Shown here piece by piece: positions 1-8,456 of a stretch of DNA of 64,000 nt. This DNA is from Roseimicrobium sp. ORNL1. GTDB lineage: Bacteria; Verrucomicrobiota; Verrucomicrobiia; Verrucomicrobiales; Verrucomicrobiaceae. The notes beneath the pieces are model-generated. The model had not been told where the DNA came from. It made no database searches and was given only the letters and a program-made list of their open reading frames with translations. Position numbers and translations under genes: made by a program. Location: positions 7,316,001-7,380,000 of the forward strand of contig NZ_CP049143.1 of the NCBI RefSeq assembly GCF_011044495.1. Direction: 5' to 3'. Positions within the stretch are counted from its first letter, which is position 1. Each line of letters opens with the position of its first letter.

Positions 1-207
1 GTAACGCCCGTCGTAATTGTCATCCATCAACAACCAGTCAGCATCTGCCCAGCCTCGGTGCGTGTGTGATTCACAATCAACCTTCCCATCACCATTCCGA
101 TCGTAGTAGGTGATTTTCTCCGCCTTCTTCAAGGGATCATCGTCAGCTGCGTATCCAGTCGAAAGTGCCGCGGCATTCAGGAGCAGAACAATCATCGTGG
201 TTCTCAT
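1..207 (-). CDS. Secreted hypothetical protein, 3' end outside window
   Basis: The visible 69 codons start at an ATG and run off the left edge without a stop. The N-terminus is a typical Sec signal peptide (basic start, then a hydrophobic stretch rich in L and A, then an AxA-like site at about residue 21). The mature part contains DRNGDGKVD at about residues 36-44, which resembles a calcium-binding EF-hand or thrombospondin-3 loop. A second Asp-rich stretch (DDNYDGRY) lies at the edge. I infer an exported, possibly calcium-binding protein. The family is not recognisable from this fragment. Confidence 0.6.
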   Translation of the reverse strand, partial: MRTTMIVLLLNAAALSTGYAADDDPLKKAEKITYYDRNGDGKVDCESHTHRGWADADWLLMDDNYDGRY

Positions 208-237
208 CGGATTCAGGACCTGGGGGTGACAGGTTTC

Positions 238-594
238 TTATGCCTCGGTCGCAGGACACCCAAATCCCAGGTGATTCCCGTCCAGATCCACGACCAGGAA
301 ATCGCGCATGCCGTAGTCGTAGTTCTTGGGCTCGGCTTTGAAAATGGCGCCCTTGCCAGTGATCTCGGCGTAGTAGGCATCCACCTCATCACAGAAGAAA
401 TAAGCCGTGCCACCTCCCACGGGGCGGTCATGGATGCTGTGGCCGGAGAGATGCAGGCATGCATTGCCGATCTTCACTCCGGCATAGTCGCCAAAACGAA
501 AGTCCTCGGTGAACCCAAGGACTTCTGTGTAGTGCTTCAACGCGGCATCCACGTTGGAGACCTGGAAGACGGGGACAGCTTCAGTGGCTCTCAT
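238..594 (-). CDS. VOC-family (glyoxalase/bleomycin-resistance-like) protein
   Basis: This 118-residue cytosolic protein has the length and pattern of a single vicinal-oxygen-chelate domain. It opens with a strand (AVPVFQVSNVDAALKHY) followed by LGF, the usual first beta-alpha module. It closes with a second module ending in DFLVVDLDGNHLGF, where the D-x-D-G-N-x-L-x-F pattern is diagnostic of glyoxalase/dioxygenase-superfamily proteins. One paired domain is present, so it probably dimerises to form the metal site. The substrate cannot be told from sequence. It stands alone, downstream of an unrelated secreted protein on the same strand. Confidence 0.85.
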   Translation of the reverse strand: MRATEAVPVFQVSNVDAALKHYTEVLGFTEDFRFGDYAGVKIGNACLHLSGHSIHDRPVGGGTAYFFCDEVDAYYAEITGKGAIFKAEPKNYDYGMRDFLVVDLDGNHLGFGCPATEA

Positions 595-658
595 GGTGAG
601 TTTTCAGTTTTTGGTGAAGGTAGATTTCACGCTCCAGCCTCCGCGGCTTTCCCGTTCA

Positions 659-1219
659 CTATGCGTCCAGAAATCGGAATACTTCATCCTCCGCCCTTTC
701 CGTGCCCGAAATATAAGAAAATGCGCCGTCGGACCTGTACGTCAGCACGTTTCCATCAGGGCAATACAACATCCATTGTTCCTGCAATTCCTCCTCATAG
801 GGGCCGGTCAGCAACTGCCCGCCCAGATCAAACGTGAAGGAGCTACGCCCAGCTTCTGGCCGGAACTTCAGATCCGATAAGGCTTGTCCGTGGAGGATGT
901 CGCACGCTGCCCGGATTTCGTCTCTATTGGACTCCCAAAAACAGAGCTCCCGCCGATCTTGGACGATTTGCCAACCGCAGCAATAGATCCAAAGATGCCA
1001 CTCCCCTTTTAGATGGACGATTCGGCGAAGGCGAGATTTGGGAATCTTGGGGCTGGGAGGAACCACTCTCCCAATCTCCAAACTGGGATTCCCAAATTCA
1101 AATGTGAGGAACGAACCGTGCCCCTGCTTCACGTTCCAGCAGGGCAGTCCGAACAGTTGGTCAAAGACCCTGTCGAGAATTTCCGCAACCGGAGTTTTGT
1201 GTCCTGGCGTCAAAAGCAA
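659..1219 (-). CDS. Hypothetical protein, 186 aa
   Basis: I do not recognise this protein. It has no signal peptide or membrane segment and is rich in aromatic residues (WHLWIYCCGW, FCFWES-like stretch). It ends with an all-beta-looking part (SSFTFDLGGQLLT, then W-M-L-Y-C-P-D-G-N-V-L-T-Y-R-S-D-G). That closing pattern recalls small accessory or immunity-type proteins, but this is only a resemblance. The only in-frame initiator reaching the 5' end is TTG with no clear Shine-Dalgarno, so the true start may lie further in. Coding is supported by the length and by compositional agreement with neighbours. Confidence 0.6.
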   Translation of the reverse strand: MLLTPGHKTPVAEILDRVFDQLFGLPCWNVKQGHGSFLTFEFGNPSLEIGRVVPPSPKIPKSRLRRIVHLKGEWHLWIYCCGWQIVQDRRELCFWESNRDEIRAACDILHGQALSDLKFRPEAGRSSFTFDLGGQLLTGPYEEELQEQWMLYCPDGNVLTYRSDGAFSYISGTERAEDEVFRFLDA

Positions 1220-1240
1220 CTTTTACCCGCAGGAATTCGC

Positions 1241-1975
1241 TTACCTCCGATCTGCCAGCTTCGCGAGCAGGCGCAGGATTGATACATAGAGCCACACCAG
1301 CGTCACCAGCAGGCCGAACGCGGCATACCACTCCATGAACTTCGGCGCGCCCTGTTCACAGCCGTTTTCAATAAAGTCGAAGTCCATCACGAGATTCAGT
1401 GCGGCGATCACCACGACAAAAGCACTGAAGCCGATCCCAACCAGCCCACTGCCGTGGATGTAGGGAATCTGGATATGGAAGAAGCTCAAGATCCAGGTGG
1501 CCAGGTACACGAGGAAGATGCCGCCCGTGGCCGCCACGACGCCCAGCTTGAAGTTCTCCGTCGCCCGGATGAGGCGCATGGAATACGCCGCGAGCAGTGC
1601 GAGCAACACGCCGCAGGTGAGCAGCACCGCCTGGAGCACAATGCCGTTGTACATCGTGTTGAATTGGGCCGAGAGCGCTCCGAGGAACACCCCTTGCGCG
1701 GCGGCGTACAACGGCGCCGTGATCGGCGACCAGGTCATCTTGAAAACCGTGATGAGGCAGAGGATGAGGCCAGCAATCGCACCCACCCCCATGTACATGC
1801 CGGATGAGGCAGGATTCGCCAGGGAGGCGCTCCAGGTGTAGGCCGCCGGCACGAGCAGGATCATGAGCAGCAGCACGGTCTTGTTCACCGTGCCCTGAAG
1901 GGTCATGGGATTGGTGACGCCGGATTCCACTTTCTGGAAGGTGGAATCAGAAAGGGTGGGATTCGCGGTTCTCAT
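1241..1975 (-). CDS. Bax inhibitor-1/YccA-like membrane protein
   Basis: The 244-residue product has about seven hydrophobic segments spread from residue 37 to the end, consistent with the BI-1/YccA (TMBIM) family of inner-membrane proteins with calcium-leak or stress roles. The N-terminus MRTANPTL with a later NPMTLQGT stretch is the form seen in the bacterial subgroup annotated as Bax inhibitor-1/YccA. The C-terminal part carries NLVMDFDFIENG, with the conserved acidic residues of the last helices. I chose the inner ATG because the 31 upstream in-frame codons look non-coding and the shorter start matches the family. Confidence 0.85.
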   Translation of the reverse strand: MRTANPTLSDSTFQKVESGVTNPMTLQGTVNKTVLLLMILLVPAAYTWSASLANPASSGMYMGVGAIAGLILCLITVFKMTWSPITAPLYAAAQGVFLGALSAQFNTMYNGIVLQAVLLTCGVLLALLAAYSMRLIRATENFKLGVVAATGGIFLVYLATWILSFFHIQIPYIHGSGLVGIGFSAFVVVIAALNLVMDFDFIENGCEQGAPKFMEWYAAFGLLVTLVWLYVSILRLLAKLADRR

Positions 1976-2098
1976 AAGAGAAGAGATGGGGTGAATGTGT
2001 CTGCGGATGATACGGGAGAATCCGCATCTGCACAGGTAAAAAATCACTGTGGTGATCCGCGATTGCACGGCGCGAACAAAAGCGGGCTTACACAGCAG

Positions 2099-2232
2099 GA
2101 TTTCAACACGGAGTCACAGAGACGCAGAGACACGGAACTGAGGTGAAATTTGTTCAGTACCCCGGTTGTTCCGCAGTCACTCCCAAAAAAATCCTCTGTG
2201 CCTCCGTGACTCTGTGTCTCCGTGTTGAAATC
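2099..2232. repeat. Inverted pair of the 'CACGGAGTCACAGAGAC' dispersed repeat
   Basis: Two copies of a repeat reading CGGAGTCACAGAGAC plus a related AGACACGG tail face each other about 65 bp apart, each flanked by a GATTTCAACAC-type end. A further copy lies near 20428-20467. This purine/pyrimidine-biased repeat fills the whole space between the BI-1-like and DUF5069 genes. A role as transcript end or REP-like element is possible. Confidence 0.7.
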
Positions 2233-2249
2233 CAGCACTCGAACAACGC

Positions 2250-2681
2250 TCACTTCGCGCGTCCTTCACGGAAATCGATGATCTCAAAGGCGGTGACGAG
2301 ATCATCGCGATCCGCGAGTCCGTCCTCCGCCTTTACCCTCCGCAGGAAGCGGCCGGGGAGATCATTCCAGCCGACCTTCCGTGCGAACTCATTCCAGATG
2401 TACACGCGCTCCTCCGTGAGCTGGAAGCCGCTGTGCTCGCAGCACCACGCGAGAATTTCCTCATCTGTGCCGCCCTGCTGCACACGGGTGCACACTTCTG
2501 CGAAAGCGACGCCGAGGTAGGAACACATCCTCCCATCCATCCCGATGGCGAGTCCGAAGTTCGGATGGTACTCCTCCGGCAGCTCGCCGCGCTGATGCAC
2601 GCGAATCTTGTCGAGCATGCGGCCAAAATAAAAGAGTCCGCCGACTTTCTCACGCGGGCTGCGTTGGGGTGGATTGATCAT
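2250..2681 (-). CDS. DUF5069 domain-containing protein
   Basis: The 143-residue soluble protein opens with PRSPREKVGGL followed by GRMLDKIR, the pattern typical of DUF5069, a family widespread in Verrucomicrobia and Planctomycetes and of unknown function. Later features include YHPNFGLAIGMDGRM, FAEVCTRVQQGGTDEEIL and a C-terminal DDLVTAFEIIDFREGR segment. The ATG start is immediately upstream of the conserved region. It is divergent from the kinase-like gene; the 94-bp gap probably holds both promoters. Confidence 0.85.
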   Translation of the reverse strand: MINPPQRSPREKVGGLFYFGRMLDKIRVHQRGELPEEYHPNFGLAIGMDGRMCSYLGVAFAEVCTRVQQGGTDEEILAWCCEHSGFQLTEERVYIWNEFARKVGWNDLPGRFLRRVKAEDGLADRDDLVTAFEIIDFREGRAK

Positions 2682-2775
2682 ACGGGCTTGATACGATACT
2701 CCGTGAGAAGCGAATCAGCATAACTTTTGCGCCGGGCTTCCGATCCTACCTGTACGGCTTCACCCAAAAACCACC

Positions 2776-4602
2776 ATGCCTAAGACCAAGCACCCCAAGG
2801 CAGTCCTCGAAAACGAGCGTCGCCCTCTCCAAGCGCTCCACTTCTCCATGCGGACCAACGAGGAGCAGGGCTCGAATCAAGCCAGTGTCACCTACCGTGT
2901 CGATGCCATGGACAACACGTCTCTGGGCTCGCATGGTGAGACGATGGGGTTTGCCAAACAGATGGTGCCCCCGGACAAGGAATTGCGTACCGCCAGCCGT
3001 CTGTTCAAAAACTCAGGGGATGCACAGGGAGATGCAGGGCTGATCACACGTCAGGTGGCGTCCAACCAGGCGGACAAACTTCTGGGGCTCAATGTCATCG
3101 CCGAGGAGAAATACGGGGTGGACAAGGACGGCAAGGTCATCGGCGTCAGTATCCAGGCAGATGGGTGCAACGTGGTTGGCAAGAAGGGCGTGCTTCAGGT
3201 GGATTGCCGGGATCCCCGCATTCAGAAGGGGCTTTCCGACTTGCAGGTGATCGATTTCATCAACGGTGAGACCGACCGGCACGCAGGAAACATCTTCATC
3301 GATCCCGCGACTGGCAAAGTCACCGGCATCGACAACGACCTCTGCCTGCCCGAGAAGCAAGTCGGAGGGCAGGCACTCGACAAAATGGTCGGCATGCCCA
3401 AGATCATGCACGAAGACACGGCCAGACGAATTCTGGAGGCGGACCCAGAAAAACTGCGCGCCATGCTCTCGACTCCTCCGCCGAAGAATGGTCCCAAACC
3501 GCTCAGCAAGGACGCCATTGATGGTGCAGTCAACCGTCTGAAGGCGCTCCAGACAGAGCTGCAAAGCCAGTCAGGGGCCATCCTGGTGGTGAAGAGCTTC
3601 AATGACAGCACCCATCACAAGGCGATGGATGACGCGAACGAGTCCTACAAAAAACAACAAAAGACCTCCATGTCCGTGAAGGCGCAACACGAGCCGAAGA
3701 GCATGGATGAGTTCATGAAGATGTCCGAAAAGGACCGGGCGAAGATTCCGCCTTCCGCCATCGACAGCCTCGATTCGACCCCGAAGACCTCCTACCTCGC
3801 CACCGTGGAGATGGAGATCGCCAAGAACAAGATCCTGACGGGGAAATACGTACTTCCGGAACATACGAACGCACCCACCGCCAAACGGCAACCCGATATC
3901 AAGCTGGAGAAGGAGCTCGCGGATGGTTACCAAAAGATGTCCGTGCCCGAGCGCAAGACCTTCGACAAGGCGTTCGAGCGTCTGAACAAGATGGAGGAGC
4001 AGCTCGACGCGAAGCGGAAGCACCTGGATGACCCAAGCATGACCGACCGCTTCAAAGCCCTCTACAAGGGCAAGCAGGAGGTGCATGACCAAAAAGAGCA
4101 GCACGCCAATGACCTCGCGAATCAGATAGCGCAGCTCAAGGGTTCACTGATCCAGAGCGCCCGGAAACTGAACGAAGAAATCGGGCAGGACAAAACTTTC
4201 TCCAACGAGACCTCGGGCACGAAGTCGTCGCTGTCTTCGCTCGTTTCCCACACATCCTCGTCCCAATCGGAATCTCAATCACACTCTCAATCCAAATCCC
4301 AATCTCTGGACTCGACGGGACACACGGCGAATGGCGCACGTTCCGAGGCTGAAGAGACCCTGCAGAATTCCAACGCGAAAAAGTCTCAGGTGGACACGCT
4401 GGGCAATACCAGCCCGGACCCCGACGAACATCTGAACGTGCGTCAGATGCTCGACCATGAACACGGGGAGCATCCGACGCGCCCCAGCACCAGGGTGGAA
4501 GTCAGCAAGGATCACCCACCCAGTGTCCGCGACAAAACGCATCTGGAAGTGCACCACAACACCAAGGGCGAGATCCATCACAGCCAGAGCCAGCATCAGT
4601 GA
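2776..4602 (+). CDS. Predicted PI3/4-kinase-like or HipA-like kinase-fold protein
   Basis: This 608-residue protein has an N-terminal region with a catalytic signature. K61 lies in GFAKQM, a possible ATP-binding lysine. An ITRQVASNQADKLLGL helix follows at about 90-105. D167-R168-H169-A-G-N172 and then GIDND (D186, D188) correspond to the DRHxxN and metal-binding DxD of lipid-kinase-like, HipA and FAM20-type kinases. Residues from about 240 to 480 are Lys/Glu-rich and probably coiled-coil. The tail from about 490 is Ser/Gln/His/Lys-rich and low in complexity, ending in His/Gln. There is no signal peptide or membrane segment. It stands alone between DUF5069 (divergent) and a flavin reductase (convergent). 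A substrate, protein or lipid, cannot be assigned, and a secreted effector is an alternative. Confidence 0.6.
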   Translation: MPKTKHPKAVLENERRPLQALHFSMRTNEEQGSNQASVTYRVDAMDNTSLGSHGETMGFAKQMVPPDKELRTASRLFKNSGDAQGDAGLITRQVASNQADKLLGLNVIAEEKYGVDKDGKVIGVSIQADGCNVVGKKGVLQVDCRDPRIQKGLSDLQVIDFINGETDRHAGNIFIDPATGKVTGIDNDLCLPEKQVGGQALDKMVGMPKIMHEDTARRILEADPEKLRAMLSTPPPKNGPKPLSKDAIDGAVNRLKALQTELQSQSGAILVVKSFNDSTHHKAMDDANESYKKQQKTSMSVKAQHEPKSMDEFMKMSEKDRAKIPPSAIDSLDSTPKTSYLATVEMEIAKNKILTGKYVLPEHTNAPTAKRQPDIKLEKELADGYQKMSVPERKTFDKAFERLNKMEEQLDAKRKHLDDPSMTDRFKALYKGKQEVHDQKEQHANDLANQIAQLKGSLIQSARKLNEEIGQDKTFSNETSGTKSSLSSLVSHTSSSQSESQSHSQSKSQSLDSTGHTANGARSEAEETLQNSNAKKSQVDTLGNTSPDPDEHLNVRQMLDHEHGEHPTRPSTRVEVSKDHPPSVRDKTHLEVHHNTKGEIHHSQSQHQ

Positions 4603-4632
4603 CGCGATGCCGCGGGTGCCTGGCTGACCTGG

Positions 4633-5277
4633 CTACACCGGTCGCTTCATGGTGAAGAGCGAGTCCGGCGTGGCACGCAGGTACCACGCGCCACCGAGAC
4701 GTGCGAGGTAGTCCACCTTGGTGGTGTCGATGCGGCCATCGCTCACCAGTTCGGAAGCCACATGAAACATGACGACTTCGCCGATGATGTAGTTCGCCGC
4801 GTCACCACCGCTTCCATGCGGCACGATCTGATGCAAGCGACACTCCAGTGCGAAGGGCGCCTCGGCCACGCGCGGTGGTTTCACTTTCAGCGAGGGCAGC
4901 GGAGTGAACCCACTCAGCGGCCACTCGCTCTCACCATGCGGCAGCGGCTTCGACGTGGCAGACATGCCGGGACCCATGGCGTGGCTCACGATGTGCACCA
5001 CATACTCGCCGGTCTCCTGGATGTTGCGCAGCGTGTCCTTTGGCGTGCCGTCGTCCTTGGTATTCGGAGAAAAGCAGATGCTGGGAGGGTTCGCGCCACC
5101 AGCCATAAAGAAGGAGAAGGGCGCAAGGTTCGGCTTTCCGTCCTTCGAAAGCGTGGAGACAAACGCAATGGGCCGCGGCGCGACGGCGTGGATGAGCACA
5201 TCATACGGATCCATCTCCGCACCGGGCGCAGCGGGATCGATGGCAAGGTGGCTAGCGGAATCGGGAGCAGCGGCCAT
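4633..5277 (-). CDS. Flavin reductase-like FMN-binding protein
   Basis: The product (214 residues from the chosen ATG) matches the flavin-reductase-like split-barrel family. It has DPYDVLIHAVAPRPIAFVSTL with the catalytic-domain R-P-I-A-x-V-S-T pattern, then NLAPFSFFMAGGANPPSICF, then a DTLRNIQETGEYVVHIV segment. These enzymes bind FMN and reduce it with NAD(P)H, or act as flavoprotein oxygenase components. An in-frame ATG 14 codons upstream exists but the extra residues are basic and non-conserved. It ends convergently 30 bp from the kinase-like gene. Confidence 0.85.
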   Translation of the reverse strand: MAAAPDSASHLAIDPAAPGAEMDPYDVLIHAVAPRPIAFVSTLSKDGKPNLAPFSFFMAGGANPPSICFSPNTKDDGTPKDTLRNIQETGEYVVHIVSHAMGPGMSATSKPLPHGESEWPLSGFTPLPSLKVKPPRVAEAPFALECRLHQIVPHGSGGDAANYIIGEVVMFHVASELVSDGRIDTTKVDYLARLGGAWYLRATPDSLFTMKRPV

Positions 5278-5319
5278 GAAAATGCGGTGAATCGGTGAGC
5301 GTGTCGCGTCACCATTCAC

Positions 5320-6162
5320 CTACGGATTGACCGCCCTGTCGAGACGCAGGCGTTCCAATTCCTGGCGGATGCTGGCGAGCTCGGAAAGGAGCGCGCTGCT
5401 CGCTCCCTGCGCGGCACGGTCCATGGACTGCGCGAGACGTTCCAGGCTGGCAATCTGCTCCCGGCGCAGGTCTTCGTCCTCCAGGGCGGCGAGACGCTTC
5501 TGCGCGAGTGCCGCCTGCTCCGTGCGACCTTCCTTGAGATACCACTCGAAATTGTGGCGCATGGCCACCTTCTCCGCCTCGCGATCATGCATGCCGGACA
5601 GGACAGCGCTGCGATAGTTGGCGATCGACGATTCCTGCGCGGCATAGTTCCGGTCGCCGTAGTTCAGCGAGCGGGAGGCATTCGCGATCAGCCAGCCGGC
5701 CTTGACCTGCTCTACGGTGACAGGACCGGTTGTGTCCAGCTCCACATCCGGCGCCACGCCGGCCTTGCGCTTCATCTCGGCCTGATCCACGCGAAGGCGT
5801 TCCTGTTCTGCATTGAAAATCGCATCCCGGTTCGCGGCCTCCGCGGCTTTCGTGTACTCCGCCGCTTTCTCGGGGTCATGCGGATAGTTCTTCCGCACGT
5901 CTTCGGGCAGTTCCCAGAATGCCACCTTGCTCACGCCGGTGTCATGCTGGAGCCGCAGCCCATCCGGCTCCACGGCAATGACTTTAGCATTCACAAACGT
6001 GCGGCCCTTCTCCGTGCGGAGGCTGGCGAAGGTCTGTGCTTGTGCCGGTGCAGGCGGTTCCGCTTCTGCTTCTGTTCCTTTGTCAGCGGGAAAGGCGTTG
6101 CCCGCTATCAAGGCGAGTGAGGAGACGCAAGCGAGGCGCGCAAAGGTACGGCGGATCGTCAT
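5320..6162 (-). CDS. Secreted protein with N-terminal beta module and coiled coil
   Basis: The 280-residue product begins MTIRRTFARLACVSS and has a signal peptide ending near GNAFPA. Residues about 40-90 form a short beta-rich module (GRTFVNAKVIAVEPDGLRL, then FWELPEDVRKNY). This type of 'property plus rule' module is frequent in exported verrucomicrobial proteins. The middle is charged. The last 60 residues (EQIASLERLAQSMDRA, then LASIRQELERLRL) form a predicted coiled coil. Function unknown; probably periplasmic. I rejected the start 39 codons upstream because those codons do not look coding and the ATG chosen places the signal peptide at the N-terminus. Confidence 0.7.
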   Translation of the reverse strand: MTIRRTFARLACVSSLALIAGNAFPADKGTEAEAEPPAPAQAQTFASLRTEKGRTFVNAKVIAVEPDGLRLQHDTGVSKVAFWELPEDVRKNYPHDPEKAAEYTKAAEAANRDAIFNAEQERLRVDQAEMKRKAGVAPDVELDTTGPVTVEQVKAGWLIANASRSLNYGDRNYAAQESSIANYRSAVLSGMHDREAEKVAMRHNFEWYLKEGRTEQAALAQKRLAALEDEDLRREQIASLERLAQSMDRAAQGASSALLSELASIRQELERLRLDRAVNP

Positions 6163-6296
6163 GTCGGAGAGACGGTTGGGGGGAGTGGGGATATTCAATG
6201 AAATGTGCACGGAAGGCGATGAAATTCGTGGGCTCTGGAAGGCGTGGACGAGACGGAGCCTCTCGTGATAGGCTCGCATTGAATTCCTTGCTTCCC

Positions 6297-6632
6297 ATGA
6301 AGCTCATTTCACGTCGCAATGCCAGGCAAGGCGGCTTCGTTCCCCTGGCCACCATCTACCTGATGGTGTTCCTTTTCGTGTACTCGATCTACCTGGGCAT
6401 CCTCCTCCCCGTGGCCAACCGGTTGAAGCCCCCCGACTCCCCAGGCTGGTGGGCCATCGTGCTCGGTCCGTTTGCTGTGTGCCTCCTGGTCGTAAGTCCC
6501 TACAGCATGTGGTGCTGGCTCAAGGGAAAGGACGTCTCCACCTTAGGCAATGCCACCCTGCTGGTCTTTGCTCTGGAAGTGCTGTTCTTTCTTTTTGCCG
6601 TGGGAGCTACCATTTGGAGGAAGCTGACATAG
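6297..6632 (+). CDS. Small hypothetical membrane protein
   Basis: From the ATG chosen the protein is 111 residues and contains three hydrophobic segments (about 15-40, 52-72 and 85-107), so it is an inner-membrane protein. A charged N-terminal stretch (MKLISRRNARQGG) precedes the first helix, suggesting the N-terminus is cytoplasmic. No family is recognisable. A longer in-frame opening exists upstream but would overlap the divergent gene's promoter and is Arg-rich. It sits 63 bp before the HxlR regulator, so the two may be co-transcribed. Confidence 0.55.
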   Translation: MKLISRRNARQGGFVPLATIYLMVFLFVYSIYLGILLPVANRLKPPDSPGWWAIVLGPFAVCLLVVSPYSMWCWLKGKDVSTLGNATLLVFALEVLFFLFAVGATIWRKLT

Positions 6633-6695
6633 GGATTGAAGGAATGGGACCAGCCCAGCAGCTTGTCACGACGGAGGATACGATTACTTTGCCCC

Positions 6696-7073
6696 ATGAA
6701 GCCGCTCTCCTACTACGAGCAGAAGCATGACAGGTTGGCCGATGACTGCCCTGTGCGTGCGGCATTGGATGTCATCCGCGGCCGCTGGAAACCCTCCATT
6801 CTTTTTGAGCTGAAGACAGGCCGGAAACGTTTTTCGGATATTCAGTCCGCTCTGCCGGAAGTCACCGCCCAAGCGCTCACCGTGCAGCTCCGCCAACTTG
6901 AGGCGGACGGCATTGTGAACCGCAAGGTGTACGCTGAAGTGCCGCAGCGCGTGGAGTACTCCTTAAGCAAACACGGCCGCGCTCTTTCGAATGTGATGGA
7001 TGCATTGGAGAAGTGGGGTATGGAGCATCAGGAAAGGGAGAGGCAGGCGGAGGCGGGTGCGGCTGCGTCATAG
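6696..7073 (+). CDS. HxlR-family winged-helix transcriptional regulator
   Basis: The 125-residue protein has the HxlR pattern: CPVRAALDVIRGRWKPSILFEL (conserved C-P-V at about 20 and G-x-W-x-x-x-I-L), then GRKRFSDIQSALPEVTAQALTVQLRQLEADGIV, the winged helix with the recognition helix, then YSLSKHGRAL. HxlR proteins sense aldehydes, quinones or electrophiles and often control adjacent reductases. The next gene downstream on the same strand is an azoreductase-type NADH:quinone reductase, which fits, although a 460-bp repeat-containing gap separates them. The inner ATG was chosen because the 20 codons before it precede the conserved fold. Confidence 0.88.
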   Translation: MKPLSYYEQKHDRLADDCPVRAALDVIRGRWKPSILFELKTGRKRFSDIQSALPEVTAQALTVQLRQLEADGIVNRKVYAEVPQRVEYSLSKHGRALSNVMDALEKWGMEHQERERQAEAGAAAS

Positions 7074-7115
7074 GGTGCGGCTGTGGGGTAGAGCGATTTA
7101 AGTTTTGAAGCTCTT

Positions 7116-7376
7116 CCTTTACGCCGAAGGCGTTGCACATTGTCCAGCCCAAGGTCAGCTTGCGAAGCAAGCGCCACCTTGGGGATGTGGAGGCAAGATG
7201 CCGAACGCTGAAAGCGTTCCACAAACGCGCCGCAGTAGGGAGGATGCAGCCATGGTTGGTCGCTTCTCTGTGGAACCCTTTCAGGGTTCAACTACCTCTG
7301 GGGCCAACCCAAGGTGGCGCCCGCTTTGCGGGCTGACCTTGGGCTGGACAATGTGCAACGCCTTCGGCGTAAAACT
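7116..7376. repeat. Long imperfect inverted repeat (about 65-bp arms)
   Basis: The left arm (7116-7182) and right arm (7309-7375) are reverse complements with few mismatches; the outer 40 bp (reading GCCGAAGGCGTTGCACATTG and on) match almost perfectly. The interior carries GAACGCTGAAAGCGTTCC and CCCTTTCAGGG-type palindromes. The design (outer arm with CCCAAGGT/ACCTTGGG, inner small hairpins) parallels the units at 20086-20347 and 22698-22970. It occupies most of the 460-bp gap between the HxlR and azoreductase genes. I see no gene in the rest of that gap. Confidence 0.8.
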
Positions 7377-7532
7377 TCCTGAGTACAGGTAAACATGCTC
7401 GAAGCTACTCACGGACCAGGAAGACGCCTGCGCCTTCAAATGAAATGCGCAATGCCACCACTCACATTCCCGTGAGTCGCTCACAATCTTGCGACGAAGC
7501 AACTCTCTCACACGGGCTCATCGTGGGCCTGT

Positions 7533-8210
7533 ATGAAGAAGAAACCACTGCTAGTCATCAATGCCAGCGGGCGCGTGACGCGCTCGGTCACCCGCCGCCT
7601 CACGAAGCACTTCTCTGAGGGATGGCTCGCGCGTCATCCAGATGCCACGATCGTGGATCGTGATGTGGGCACGCACCCGCCTTCGGCGATCACGGAGTCC
7701 TTCATCGCCGCCGCCTTCACGCCTGCTGCGGCGCGCACGCCGGAGATGCATCTCGAGCTCGCGCAAAGCGAGGCGATGATTCATGAACTCTTCGATGCGG
7801 AAGCGATCGTCATGGGTGTGCCCATGTACAACTTCGGCATGCCCGCGCAGCTCAAGGCGTACTTCGACCAGATCATCCGCGTGGGCCGCACCTTCAACTT
7901 CACCGGCGACGCGGAGCATCCCTATCAGCCTTTGATTCCTGCGAAACCACTCGTGCTGGTCACTTCCAACGGCACCGGCGGCTATGCTCCCGGTGAGCCG
8001 TATGAGCATCTGAACTTCCTGGAGCCGCATCTGGAAGCGCTGCTGCATTTCGTCGGCTTGTCGAACATCACGCTCGTGCGAGTGAACTTCGAGGAACACA
8101 AGGGTGAGGACTTTGAGCGATCGGTGGCTGAGGCGCAGGAGCAGCTGGATGGGATTCTGGGTGGTGGTGCGGTGTCTATGGCGGAACCGCTGAACGCTGT
8201 CGCGGCGTGA
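7533..8210 (+). CDS. azoR: FMN-dependent NADH-azoreductase
   Basis: The 225-residue flavodoxin-like protein fits the AzoR/acyl-carrier-protein phosphodiesterase family. It has an N-terminal strand then SGRVTRSVTRRLT for phosphate binding, MGVPMYNFGMPAQLKAYFDQIIRVGRTF (the conserved P-M-Y-N-F-x-x-P-x-x-L-K-x-x-x-D), and VTSNGTGGY for the flavin ring. These enzymes are cytosolic two-electron reductases of quinones and azo compounds using NAD(P)H. The upstream HxlR regulator is a plausible controller, in keeping with electrophile defence. Confidence 0.9.
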   Translation: MKKKPLLVINASGRVTRSVTRRLTKHFSEGWLARHPDATIVDRDVGTHPPSAITESFIAAAFTPAAARTPEMHLELAQSEAMIHELFDAEAIVMGVPMYNFGMPAQLKAYFDQIIRVGRTFNFTGDAEHPYQPLIPAKPLVLVTSNGTGGYAPGEPYEHLNFLEPHLEALLHFVGLSNITLVRVNFEEHKGEDFERSVAEAQEQLDGILGGGAVSMAEPLNAVAA

Positions 8211-8306
8211 GGGTGGAAAGAGGGCGCTGCGGCCCTGGGAGCGCTGGCCTCTGGCCGGCGTAAGCGCGTCGCGCACAATACTCATCCACAAAATGTGGCG
8301 CCGGAT

Positions 8307-8333
8307 CGTGGCCGACTTTCTCCGAAAGTCGTA
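8307..8333. repeat. GTGGCCGA(C/G)TTTCTCCGAAA(C/G)TCG hairpin repeat
   Basis: A short hairpin (GACTTTC-TCC-GAAAGTC) preceded by GTGGCC lies downstream of azoR. The same motif with one compensated base change occurs at both ends of the inverted repeat at 16556-16711, so it is a dispersed element. Apart from this element and the terminator next to it, I see nothing in the 246-bp gap. Confidence 0.65.
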
Positions 8334-8371
8334 GCGGTCAGTACTACCTCCAAGGCCAGCTATTCACCTCC

Positions 8372-8413
8372 GACAAAACAAAAAAGGACGGCAGCGCGTG
8401 CTGCCGTCCTTTG
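8372..8413 (-). terminator. Rho-independent terminator of the ThuA gene
   Basis: On the minus strand a 13-bp perfect stem (AAAGGACGGCAGC with its complement, 4-nt loop) is followed by TTTTTTGTTTTGT. It begins about 45 bp past the ThuA stop codon, a classical intrinsic terminator. Confidence 0.9.
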
Positions 8414-8456
8414 AACTTCAGAATCTCTCGCGAAGGGACTCGCGAGGTACGTTGGA

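Noticed and set aside
2250-4602. A HipBA-type toxin-antitoxin module around the kinase-like gene
   Set aside because: No small helix-turn-helix partner gene is adjacent; DUF5069 upstream is divergent and unrelated.
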